Shown here piece by piece: positions 1 to 5,380 of a stretch of DNA of 5,380 nt (its first letter is position 1; each line of letters starts with the position of its first letter). Source of the DNA: an uncultured Lachnospiraceae bacterium (GTDB lineage Bacteria > Bacillota > Clostridia > Lachnospirales > Lachnospiraceae); NCBI GenBank assembly GCA_958405355.1, contig CATYEA010000148.1, forward strand, positions 1 through 5,380, read 5' to 3'. The position numbers and the translations under genes are program-made. Under the pieces are notes generated by a model. The model saw nothing but the letters and a program-made list of their open reading frames with translations, did not search any database and was not told the DNA's origin.

Positions 1-5
1 CAATA

Positions 6-47
6 GAGGCTTATAGCCTCAGAACAAGCCACCCGTTTTACGGGTGG
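6..47. other. Two tandem hairpins at the left edge, possible IS200/IS605-type end
   Basis: Two perfect stem-loops sit 8 nt apart. The first has a 6-bp stem, GAGGCT (6-11) with AGCCTC (15-20), around a 3-nt loop. The second has a 7-bp stem, CCACCCG (29-35) with CGGGTGG (41-47), around a TTTTA loop. Neither is followed directly by a run of T; the nearest is TTTT at 57-60, so an efficient intrinsic terminator is unlikely on the + strand. A GC-rich hairpin pair linked by a short A-rich spacer resembles, from memory, the right ends of IS200/IS605 elements in gut Firmicutes, where the hairpin also forms the end of the TnpB guide RNA scaffold. No transposase gene is inside the window, so this reading is an inference. 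The hairpins could also belong to the 5' leader of the sulfate operon. The structures themselves are certain as inverted repeats; their role is not. Confidence 0.5.
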
Positions 48-67
48 TCATGACTATTTTGGAAAGG

Positions 68-73
68 AAAGGT
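68..73 (+). promoter_or_regulatory. Shine-Dalgarno for the putative leader peptide
   Basis: AAAGGT lies 7 nt before an ATG at 81, within a purine-rich stretch. Composition and distance are as good as those of the real genes in this window, and this is the main reason to take the short frame at 81-131 seriously. It may also be a chance match in purine-rich DNA. Confidence 0.4.
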
Positions 74-80
74 AAGTTTG

Positions 81-131
81 ATGGAAAAGAAAAGTTTATT
101 CTCCGTCGCAGGCGGCGTGATCCGATGTTGA
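81..131 (+). CDS. Putative 16-residue leader peptide ending in cysteine
   Basis: A 16-codon frame starts with ATG at 81 and ends with TGA at 129-131. The predicted peptide is MEKKSLFSVAGGVIRC. The last two sense codons are CGA (Arg, usually a rare codon in Clostridia) and TGT (Cys). It is preceded by a well-placed Shine-Dalgarno sequence and ends 52 nt before the start of the sulfate-binding protein gene, in a different frame. Short upstream peptides rich in or ending with Cys are known to control sulfur genes in actinobacteria (cysteine-responsive attenuation in mycobacteria), where ribosome slowing at Cys codons alters access to the next gene. I do not know of a described homologue of this peptide. 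It contains only one Cys codon, and a frame of this size can arise by chance. If transcription starts downstream of it (see the candidate promoter at 128-156), it would not be in the mRNA. Confidence 0.35.
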   Translation: MEKKSLFSVAGGVIRC

Positions 132-156
132 CCGAAAACAATATGGAAAATAGTTA
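128..156 (+). promoter_or_regulatory. Weak candidate sigma-A promoter before sbp
   Basis: TTGACC (128-133) resembles a -35 box and is followed after 17 nt by TAGTTA (151-156) as a poor -10 box (first two bases match the consensus). The transcript would start near 163, giving a leader of about 20 nt that still holds the ribosome binding site. This conflicts with the leader-peptide model, which needs a start upstream of about position 65. No better -35/-10 pair with 16-18 nt spacing was seen in 1-183, so the promoter may lie upstream of the window. Confidence 0.2.
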
Positions 157-169
157 AAAAATATGAAAA

Positions 170-176
170 GAGAGGA
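170..176 (+). promoter_or_regulatory. Ribosome binding site that fixes the sbp start at 184
   Basis: GAGAGGA ends 7 nt before ATG 184. An in-frame ATG at 163 would add seven mostly polar residues (MKREENN) before the signal peptide, and it has no Shine-Dalgarno sequence upstream. In addition, the purine-rich binding site would then lie inside the coding sequence. The start at 184 gives a normal lipoprotein signal with Lys-Lys directly after Met. Confidence 0.85.
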
Positions 177-183
177 AAATAAC

Positions 184-1257
184 ATGAAAAAGAATATATT
201 TGGTTTTGGATTGGCAATCGCATTAGTGATCGGAAGTTTGACAGCCTGCGGCTCCGGAAGCGCAGACAGTTCGGAAAGCGCAAGTACAGCGGCTTCATCC
301 GAAAATTCTGCCGGTGAGTCCGGAGGAGAGACAGTGACACTGACAAATGTGTCCTACGATCCGACAAGAGAGTTATATGAGGCTTATAATAAGGCCTTTG
401 CAGAGCATTGGAAAGAAGAAACCGGTCAGAATGTGGAAGTGACCCAGTCCCATGGCGGTTCGGGAAAACAGGCTTTGGAGGTTGCCAACGGCCTCGAAGC
501 GGATGTGGTTACGCTGGCTTTGGAATACGACGTTAAGGCCGTAGAGGATGCCGGATTGATCGAGCCGGGCTGGATTGACGAGTTTCCGGATGACAGTGCG
601 CCATATACATCCACCATCGTATTTCTTGTCCGCAAGGGAAATCCGAAAAATATTAAAGACTGGGATGATTTAGTCAGAGATGATGTGGGCATTATCACAC
701 CGAATCCGAAGACTTCCGGCGGCGCCCGTTGGAATTATCTGGCGGCCTGGGCTTATGCGGATCAGAAATTCGGCGGCGATGAAGAGCAGATTAAGAATTT
801 TATGAAGACCTTATATGAAAATGTTCTTGTTTTGGATTCCGGCGCCAGAGGAGCAACCACATCCTTTGTGGAAAACGGCCAGGGGGACGTACTTATTGCC
901 TGGGAAAATGAAGCCTTTCTTTCCATTCAGGACTATCCGGATGATTATGAGATCATCACACCGAGCATCAGCATTCTTGCACAGCCATCGGTAGCTGTTG
1001 TGGATGAAGTCGTTGACGCCCGGGGAACCCGAGATGCCGCCACAGAATATTTGAACTATCTTTATTCGGACGAGGCTCAGAGAATTGCCGGGGATAATTA
1101 TTATCGTCCTTTAAATCAGGATATTCTCCAGGAATATGCCGACGTCTTTGATCTGAATATTAATCTTGTAACAATTGATGATTTTGGCGGCTGGGATGCG
1201 GCTCAGGAAAAGCATTTTTCCGACGGCGGTGTCTTTGACCAGATTTACGAAAAATAG
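184..1257 (+). CDS. sbp: Sulfate-binding lipoprotein of the sulfate ABC importer
   Basis: This 357-residue protein captures sulfate outside the cell and passes it to the CysT/CysW permease. Residues 1-22 are a lipoprotein signal: Lys-Lys, a hydrophobic core, and a lipobox Leu-Thr-Ala-Cys with Cys22 as the lipid-modified first mature residue. A flexible Ser/Ala/Glu/Gly-rich linker (about 23-48) precedes the binding domain. The domain begins with the family hallmark VSYDPTRELYEAYNKAF, then QSHGGSGKQA (His90), APYTSTIVFLVRKGNPK, TSGGARWNYLAAW (about 177-189), DSGARGAT (218-225), GDVLIAWENEA and a C-terminal FGGW (334-337) with GGVFDQI. The SHGGSGKQ, GGARWNY and DSGARGAT forms match Sbp rather than the thiosulfate-type CysP, which usually has SHAGSSKQ and GNARYTY. 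Length is typical once the linker is allowed for. It is the first gene of the operon and ends 17 nt before cysT. Thiosulfate may also be a substrate, since these proteins overlap in specificity. Confidence 0.96.
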   Translation: MKKNIFGFGLAIALVIGSLTACGSGSADSSESASTAASSENSAGESGGETVTLTNVSYDPTRELYEAYNKAFAEHWKEETGQNVEVTQSHGGSGKQALEVANGLEADVVTLALEYDVKAVEDAGLIEPGWIDEFPDDSAPYTSTIVFLVRKGNPKNIKDWDDLVRDDVGIITPNPKTSGGARWNYLAAWAYADQKFGGDEEQIKNFMKTLYENVLVLDSGARGATTSFVENGQGDVLIAWENEAFLSIQDYPDDYEIITPSISILAQPSVAVVDEVVDARGTRDAATEYLNYLYSDEAQRIAGDNYYRPLNQDILQEYADVFDLNINLVTIDDFGGWDAAQEKHFSDGGVFDQIYEK

Positions 1258-1274
1258 GAATCAGGGAGTTATTT

Positions 1275-2111
1275 ATGAGAAAAACTGGAAAAAGAGTAAT
1301 TCCCGGCTTTGGATTATCTATGGGAATTACACTTGCTATATTAAGCTGTGTTGTATTGATTCCGCTGGCGTCTCTGGTGATTTTTACAAGCCGGCTTGGA
1401 TTTGGAGAATTTATACAGACCATTACCAGGGCCCGGGTGCTCTCCAGTTTTTATGTCAGCTTTATAACAGCGCTGGCGGCATCGCTGATCAACGCCGTTA
1501 TGGGACTGATTCTGGCATGGGTACTGGTCCGGTATGAGTTTCCGGGGAAACGGATTATGGACGGAATGATCGAACTTCCCTTTGCACTGCCGACGGCGGT
1601 GGCAGGAATTTCCCTCACGTCGCTGACCGCAGATAACGGATTGGTTGGAAGCTTTTTTGCAAGATTTGGAATAAAGATTGCTTACACCCGTATCGGAATC
1701 ACCATTGCGCTGGTGTTTATCGGAATCCCCTTTGTTGTGAGGGCCGTGCAGCCGGTGCTGGAAAAGCTGGACGGTACATATGAAGAGGCGGCCCGGGTGC
1801 TGGGAGCAAAGCCGGGGATGATTTTCCGAAAGGTTATTTTTCCCGAATTAATGCCGGCCCTGCTCACCGGTACGGGCCTAGCCTTCGGGCGTTGTATCGG
1901 CGAATACGGAAGCGTTGTCTTCATTGCCGGAAATAAACCCTATTATACAGAAATCGCCCCTTTGATGATCATGTCAGAGCTGCAGGAATATGACTATGCC
2001 AGTGCGACGGCGATCGCGCTGGTGATGATCATCGCTTCATTTTTAATTTTGTTTGGGATCAATGTCCTGCAGGCGAGAAATAACCGGAAGATCATGGGAG
2101 GTGAGGCATAA
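1275..2111 (+). CDS. cysT: Sulfate ABC importer permease, CysT/CysU type
   Basis: This 278-residue integral membrane protein is one half of the channel that moves sulfate inward; its partner is CysW. Six hydrophobic segments can be seen at about residues 13-37, 58-86, 98-118, 137-157, 193-217 and 243-264. The cytoplasmic EAA loop, which docks onto the ATPase, is at about 170-190 (EEAARVLGAKPG, then FRKVIFPELMPALL). Typical CysT signatures are LPFALPTAVAGISLT (101-115) and GRCIGEYGSVVFIAGN (205-220), and the length is nearly that of the E. coli protein. AGGGAG at 1263-1268 is 6 nt before the ATG and supports this start. The gene follows sbp by 17 nt and overlaps cysW by one base. CysT and CysW are paralogues; the order and the signatures decide which is which. 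The weaker possibility is a molybdate or tungstate ModB-type permease, but those importers normally have one permease gene, and the Sbp neighbour argues against it. Confidence 0.95.
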   Translation: MRKTGKRVIPGFGLSMGITLAILSCVVLIPLASLVIFTSRLGFGEFIQTITRARVLSSFYVSFITALAASLINAVMGLILAWVLVRYEFPGKRIMDGMIELPFALPTAVAGISLTSLTADNGLVGSFFARFGIKIAYTRIGITIALVFIGIPFVVRAVQPVLEKLDGTYEEAARVLGAKPGMIFRKVIFPELMPALLTGTGLAFGRCIGEYGSVVFIAGNKPYYTEIAPLMIMSELQEYDYASATAIALVMIIASFLILFGINVLQARNNRKIMGGEA

Positions 2112-2113
2112 TG
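2096..2113 (+). promoter_or_regulatory. Strong RBS and stop-start overlap coupling cysT to cysW
   Basis: GGGAGGTGA (2096-2104) is almost a full match to the anti-Shine-Dalgarno end of 16S rRNA. It stands 6 nt before the cysW ATG (2111-2113), which shares one base with the cysT stop TAA (2109-2111). This TAATG arrangement suggests translational coupling, which would keep the two permease halves in equal amounts. Confidence 0.8.
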
Positions 2114-2932
2114 GAAAATCAAAAAAAACAGTCTCCGGTGATAAAGGGATTGCTGATCGGTATCAGCGTTCTATTTTTATTCATTATGCTTATTCTGCCG
2201 CTGTATGTTGTGATCACCGAATCCCTTAGGAAAGGACTGAGCTTTTATCTGGAGGCGATCACCGATGAATATACGGTCAAAGCATTGCAGCTGACGCTGG
2301 AAGCGACGGTGATCGCGCTGATCTGCAACACGATTTTTGGTCTGTTTGCGGCCTGGGCCATTACCCGGTTCCGTTTCCGCGGTAAAAAAATATTGACGAC
2401 GCTGATCGATATACCGGTGACTGTTTCACCGATCATTGCCGGTCTGATCTATATTCTTGTATTTGGAAAACAGAGCTTTTTGTATCCCTATCTCCAGTCA
2501 TTGGGAATAAAGATTGTTTTTGCTGTGCCGGGGATTGTTCTGGCGACGATTTTTGTCACATTCCCCTTTGTATCGAGGGAGTTGATCCCGGTGCTGGAAG
2601 CCCGGGGAACGGATGAGGAAGAAGCGGCGGCCTTGATGGGAGCAAAGGGACTGACGATTTTCAGGAAAATCACATTTCCCCATATCAAATGGGCCTTTTT
2701 GTACGGCGTCGTTTTATGTACAGCGAGGGCCATGGGCGAGTTCGGAGCCGTATCCGTACTGTCCGGACATTTGAGAGGCAAGACGAATACACTGCCGCTT
2801 CATATAGAAATTTTATTTAATGAGTTTCAGTATGTGCCGGCCTTTGCCGTATCCTCTCTTTTGGTGATCATTGCGGTTATTCTGTTGATCATCCGAAGCA
2901 TCATAGAATACAGGGGAAAGAAGGAGCGCTAA
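2111..2932 (+). CDS. cysW: Sulfate ABC importer permease, CysW type
   Basis: This 273-residue membrane protein is the second half of the sulfate channel. Six hydrophobic segments are visible at about residues 10-36, 58-84, 97-118, 134-155, 193-215 and 240-262. The EAA loop (about 168-190) reads DEEEAAALMGAKG followed by FRKITFPHIKWAFL, and is the expected contact with CysA. Family features are DIPVTVSPIIAGLIY (100-114), TARAMGEFGAVSVLSGHLRGK within 204-224, and TNTLPLHIEILFNEFQ (225-240); the GHxRGKTNTLPLHIE stretch is diagnostic for CysW against CysT. The C-terminus is short and basic, as usual for an inside end. The start is fixed by the strong ribosome binding site overlapping the cysT end. 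The stop codon is 1 nt before the cysA start, so the two are probably coupled in translation. No truncation or missing motif was seen. Confidence 0.95.
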   Translation: MENQKKQSPVIKGLLIGISVLFLFIMLILPLYVVITESLRKGLSFYLEAITDEYTVKALQLTLEATVIALICNTIFGLFAAWAITRFRFRGKKILTTLIDIPVTVSPIIAGLIYILVFGKQSFLYPYLQSLGIKIVFAVPGIVLATIFVTFPFVSRELIPVLEARGTDEEEAAALMGAKGLTIFRKITFPHIKWAFLYGVVLCTARAMGEFGAVSVLSGHLRGKTNTLPLHIEILFNEFQYVPAFAVSSLLVIIAVILLIIRSIIEYRGKKER

Positions 2933-2933
2933 C

Positions 2934-3992
2934 ATGTATGTGGAATTAAAAAATATAAATAAAACATTTGGGAATTATAAAGCGTCGGATAATGTCAGCT
3001 TTGGTATTGAAAAAGGCAAGCTGATCGGTCTTCTCGGACCCAGCGGCAGCGGTAAAACGACGATCCTTCGGATGATCGCCGGACTGGAAACGCCGGATAG
3101 CGGCGACATTATCATTGACGGCCAGGTGGTTAATAATATTCCGGCCAGTCAGAGAGGTATCGGCTTTGTTTTTCAGAATTATGCTTTATTTCGATATATG
3201 ACGGTCTACGATAATATTGCCTTTGGCCTGACTGTTCAAAAGGTGGATAAAGCCAAAATTAAAGAGAGGGTCACGGAATTGATCCAGCTGATCGGTCTGT
3301 CCGGACTTGAAAAGCGATATCCGAGCCAGCTCTCCGGCGGCCAGCGGCAGAGGGTCGCCTTTGCCAGAGCCCTGGCGCCGAATCCCCATTTGCTGCTTTT
3401 GGATGAACCCTTTGCCGCAATTGACGCGAAGGTACGCCAGGAGCTTCGGAGCTGGCTGAAGGATATGATCGAAAAACTGGGAATTACCAGTATTTTTGTA
3501 ACCCACGATCAGGATGAAGCCATCGAGGTGGCGGATGAGATCATTATTACGAATCAGGGGCGGATCGAACAGATCGGCACGCCTCTGGAGATTTATCAGA
3601 ATCCTCAGACCGCCTTCACCGCCGGATTTTTCGGACGGACATCGGTGGTGGAGACCTATCGGGATTTTCAGAATTTTGACGATATTCCTCAGGCGGAGAA
3701 AGCCATTATCCGTCCTGAATTTGTAAGGATTACAAAAAAAGATGAGATTCAGAAATATAAAAGCTCGGCGGCGGAGGGCATCGTCGAGCGGGTTGCCTTC
3801 CGCGGCAGTAATATTGAGGTGTCGGTCCGCGTGAACGGCGTCGTCATTACGGCTAAACGGGGACTGGAAGAGAAGAAAATCGAGGCCGGGGAAAAGGTGG
3901 ATGTTTTCCTGTATCGGATTTTCGCCATATCCGGGGATAAGGCCTGGCTGGTGGAGAATAAGTCCTTAAAAGAGGATTCTGTTGTAATTTAG
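2934..3992 (+). CDS. cysA: Sulfate ABC importer ATP-binding subunit CysA
   Basis: This 352-residue cytoplasmic ATPase is expected to form the dimer that drives sulfate import through CysT/CysW. All nucleotide-binding motifs are intact: Walker A GPSGSGKT (35-42), Q-loop Gln81 in FVFQNYALF, signature LSGGQ (133-137), Walker B LLLLDE (153-158) with catalytic Glu158, D-loop AAID (161-164) and H-loop His191 in VTHDQDEA. The stretch from the Q-loop on (YALFRYMTVYDNIAFGLTV) and the VRQELRSWLKD helix are typical of CysA rather than of maltose- or spermidine-type ATPases. The region after about residue 235 contains IRPEFVRI and a TOBE-like beta-rich domain (about 260-340), often regulatory in this family. 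AAGGAG (2921-2926), inside the end of cysW, is 7 nt before the ATG. Length matches the usual 330-370 residues. A role with another oxyanion is possible in principle, but the operon makes sulfate or thiosulfate by far the best call. Confidence 0.95.
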   Translation: MYVELKNINKTFGNYKASDNVSFGIEKGKLIGLLGPSGSGKTTILRMIAGLETPDSGDIIIDGQVVNNIPASQRGIGFVFQNYALFRYMTVYDNIAFGLTVQKVDKAKIKERVTELIQLIGLSGLEKRYPSQLSGGQRQRVAFARALAPNPHLLLLDEPFAAIDAKVRQELRSWLKDMIEKLGITSIFVTHDQDEAIEVADEIIITNQGRIEQIGTPLEIYQNPQTAFTAGFFGRTSVVETYRDFQNFDDIPQAEKAIIRPEFVRITKKDEIQKYKSSAAEGIVERVAFRGSNIEVSVRVNGVVITAKRGLEEKKIEAGEKVDVFLYRIFAISGDKAWLVENKSLKEDSVVI

Positions 3993-4002
3993 CATTTACC
4001 AT

Positions 4003-4008
4003 GGGGAG
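4003..4008 (+). promoter_or_regulatory. Ribosome binding site of the aprA-like gene
   Basis: GGGGAG is 6 nt before the ATG at 4015 and fixes that start. The 22-nt gap after cysA (3993-4014) has no hairpin and no promoter-like pair, so the aprA-like gene is expected to be transcribed with the transporter genes. Confidence 0.8.
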
Positions 4009-4014
4009 ATATTT

Positions 4015-5380
4015 ATGATTTCAAAGAAAATAGAAACAGATGTATTAATCATCGGCGGGGGAACGGCGGGGTGTTTTGCCGCCATTACTTTGGGAGAGCA
4101 GAGCGGCCTGAAGGTTCTCATCGCAGAAAAGGCAAATATCAGGCGCAGCGGCTGTCTGGCGGCCGGTGTGAATGCCATCAACGCATATATAACGGAAGGA
4201 AGAACTCCCCAGGATTATGTGGACTACGCTAAAAAAGATGCGGAGGGCATTGTCCGGGAGGATTTACTCCGGACGATGTCGGAGCGTCTGAATCGGGTCA
4301 CTGAAAAGATGGAAGCGTTGGGACTGGTCATTTTAAAGGATGCAAATGGAAAATATGTGACCCGGGGAAATCGAAATATTAAGATTAACGGAGAAAATAT
4401 CAAACCGATCCTGGCGGAGGCCGCGGCTAAAATGCCAGGGGTTCAGGTTTTAAATCATGTGAACATTACGGATTATAAAATATCCAAAAAGGGACAAAAA
4501 AAGATCGTTTGCGGAGCCTATGGCTTTGATGTGGATCAAGAAATTTTTTATGACATTGATGCAAAGGCGGTTCTGTGTGCCACCGGGGGCGCCGCCGGGC
4601 TGTACCGCCCAAATAATCCGGGCTTTTCAAGACATAAAATGTGGTATCCGCCCTTTAATACGGGCGCCGGGTATGCTATGGGACTTTTGGCCGGAGCAGA
4701 GATGACTACCTTTGAGATGCGTTTTATTGCTCTGCGGTGCAAGGATACCATCGCTCCGACGGGAACGATCGCCCAGGGCGTGGGAGCAAAGCAGGTCAAT
4801 GCCGAGGGCGGGGTCTATGAAGAACACTATGGTCTGACAACCTCCCAGAGAGTCTATGGCACGGTGATGGAAAATCGGTCCGGACGGGGACCGTGTTACC
4901 TGCGTACGGAGGGAATCTCAAAGGAACAGGAAGAGGATCTGTACAGGGCCTATTTAAACATGGCTCCAAGCCAGACTTTAAAATGGCTGGAGGCGGGCAA
5001 AGGGCCTTCGGAAGAAAATGTGGAGATTGAAGGGACAGAACCTTATATTGTCGGCGGCCATACGGCCAGCGGCTATTGGGTGGACACGAAAAGAAAAACG
5101 ACGCTGGAAGGCTTATTTGCCGCCGGGGATGTGGCCGGCGGGTGCCCTCAAAAATATGTGACAGGAGCGCTGGCTGAGGGAGAGATCGCGGCGGAAGCCG
5201 TAATCGAATACATTCTCGAAAAATCTGGAAATGAGCCCGCCGGATACAGAGATGAAAAACGGTCGCCAGCGGCGGATGTCCCGGAAGAAGCGGCGTCGAA
5301 AAAGAAGGAGTATGAAGCCTATCTGTCAAATCCGCCGTTTCATATGGGAATTGAACAGCTGGAGGAGGCTATGCAGAAAG
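4015..5380 (+). CDS. aprA: APS reductase alpha subunit (AprA-like flavoprotein), partial at 3' end
   Basis: The frame stays open from ATG 4015 to the window edge, giving 455 residues without the C-terminus. AprA carries FAD and reduces adenylylsulfate (APS) to sulfite and AMP, taking electrons from the iron-sulfur subunit AprB. The N-terminus has the dinucleotide-binding motif GGGTAG (14-19), Glu38 at the end of the second strand for the ribose, and RRSGCLAAGVNAINAYI (43-59), which matches the AprA flavin loop. Further AprA-like blocks are INGENIKP, GGAAGLYRP, WYPPFNTGAGYAMGLLAGAEM (start at Trp210), FEMRFIALRCKD (233-244), SGRGPCYL with Arg291, and AAGDVAGG (369-376). Trp210, Arg241 and His349 probably correspond to active-site Trp234, Arg265 and His398 of Archaeoglobus AprA: the Trp-Arg spacing is 31 in both, by recalled numbering. 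The last 65 residues begin a helical C-terminal domain. The gene follows the sulfate importer by 22 nt, so an assimilatory role is inferred. A fumarate reductase or aspartate oxidase is less likely on motifs and context. Confidence 0.85.
   Translation, partial: MISKKIETDVLIIGGGTAGCFAAITLGEQSGLKVLIAEKANIRRSGCLAAGVNAINAYITEGRTPQDYVDYAKKDAEGIVREDLLRTMSERLNRVTEKMEALGLVILKDANGKYVTRGNRNIKINGENIKPILAEAAAKMPGVQVLNHVNITDYKISKKGQKKIVCGAYGFDVDQEIFYDIDAKAVLCATGGAAGLYRPNNPGFSRHKMWYPPFNTGAGYAMGLLAGAEMTTFEMRFIALRCKDTIAPTGTIAQGVGAKQVNAEGGVYEEHYGLTTSQRVYGTVMENRSGRGPCYLRTEGISKEQEEDLYRAYLNMAPSQTLKWLEAGKGPSEENVEIEGTEPYIVGGHTASGYWVDTKRKTTLEGLFAAGDVAGGCPQKYVTGALAEGEIAAEAVIEYILEKSGNEPAGYRDEKRSPAADVPEEAASKKKEYEAYLSNPPFHMGIEQLEEAMQK

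Noticed and set aside
29..60. Reading the 29-47 hairpin as a rho-independent terminator for an upstream gene
   Set aside because: The stem is followed by TCATGACTA before only four T residues, so the U-tract expected directly after the stem is missing.
163..183. An alternative in-frame start for sbp at ATG 163
   Set aside because: It has no Shine-Dalgarno sequence, would put the real one inside the gene, and would add a polar stretch before a lipoprotein signal that already starts well at 184.
1..183. A SAM riboswitch or cysteine T-box in the leader
   Set aside because: I looked for the conserved SAM-I core and for the T-box sequence with a following terminator and saw neither; part of a leader could still lie to the left of the window.
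38..367. A minus-strand frame of 109 codons across the leader and the start of sbp
   Set aside because: It runs opposite the signal peptide and linker of sbp, has no family motif, and its composition looks like the antisense of a low-complexity Ser/Ala-rich linker.
1175..1537. A plus-strand frame of 120 codons overlapping the end of sbp and the start of cysT
   Set aside because: It is a shifted reading of two clearly coding genes and matches no family; the sbp and cysT frames explain all of this DNA.
1668..2516. A shared 13-base string, GGAATAAAGATTG, in cysT (1668-1680) and cysW (2504-2516)
   Set aside because: It encodes the same GIKI residues at matching positions of two paralogous permeases; common descent explains it better than a repeat element or gene conversion.
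4001..4018. A five-codon frame ATG...TGA in the gap between cysA and the aprA-like gene
   Set aside because: It includes the ribosome binding site of the aprA-like gene and has none of its own, so it is most likely a by-product of that site.
4796..5329. A 177-codon open frame on the minus strand opposite the aprA-like gene
   Set aside because: It lies wholly inside a well-supported gene; its product is rich in Pro, Arg, Ser and His with no recognisable motif, as expected of a frame read opposite GC-rich codons.

Overview
This window looks like a chromosomal segment from an anaerobic Firmicute, probably class Clostridia and possibly Lachnospiraceae. The evidence is the strong AGGAGG-type ribosome binding sites, the short spacing or overlap between genes, the mid-range base composition, a lipoprotein signal peptide of Gram-positive type, and a sulfate transport operon joined to an AprA-type flavoprotein. 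The taxonomic placement is an inference from gene content and style, not from a database match.

Positions 1-183 are a leader or intergenic region. It starts with two tandem hairpins (6-20 and 29-47) that lack a good T-tract and may be the right end of an IS200/IS605-type element or part of a leader. A possible 16-codon leader peptide follows (81-131). It has its own Shine-Dalgarno sequence and its last sense codon is Cys. Two sets of complementary segments surround it, and one of them can mask the ribosome binding site of the first gene.

Positions 184-3992 encode a complete sulfate ABC importer in the order sbp (sulfate-binding lipoprotein), cysT (permease), cysW (permease), cysA (ATPase). 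The gaps are 17 nt, a 1-nt overlap and 1 nt, so the four genes almost certainly share a transcript. Sbp is anchored outside the membrane and delivers sulfate to the CysT/CysW channel. CysA should act as a dimer on the inner face to power import.

From 4015 to the right edge is a gene cut off by the window, encoding an FAD-dependent protein of the adenylylsulfate (APS) reductase alpha-subunit family (AprA). It is 22 nt downstream of cysA on the same strand. The likely logic is uptake of sulfate, activation to APS by an ATP sulfurylase encoded elsewhere (possibly just downstream), and reduction of APS to sulfite by AprA with an iron-sulfur AprB partner. In this setting the pathway is most likely assimilatory, feeding cysteine synthesis, although AprA is best known from dissimilatory sulfate reducers.

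I found no tRNA, rRNA, CRISPR array or complete insertion sequence. All apparent minus-strand reading frames lie opposite the genes described and are read as chance frames. The most interesting unexplained signal is the leader at 48-183, which could be a cysteine-sensing translational control element.
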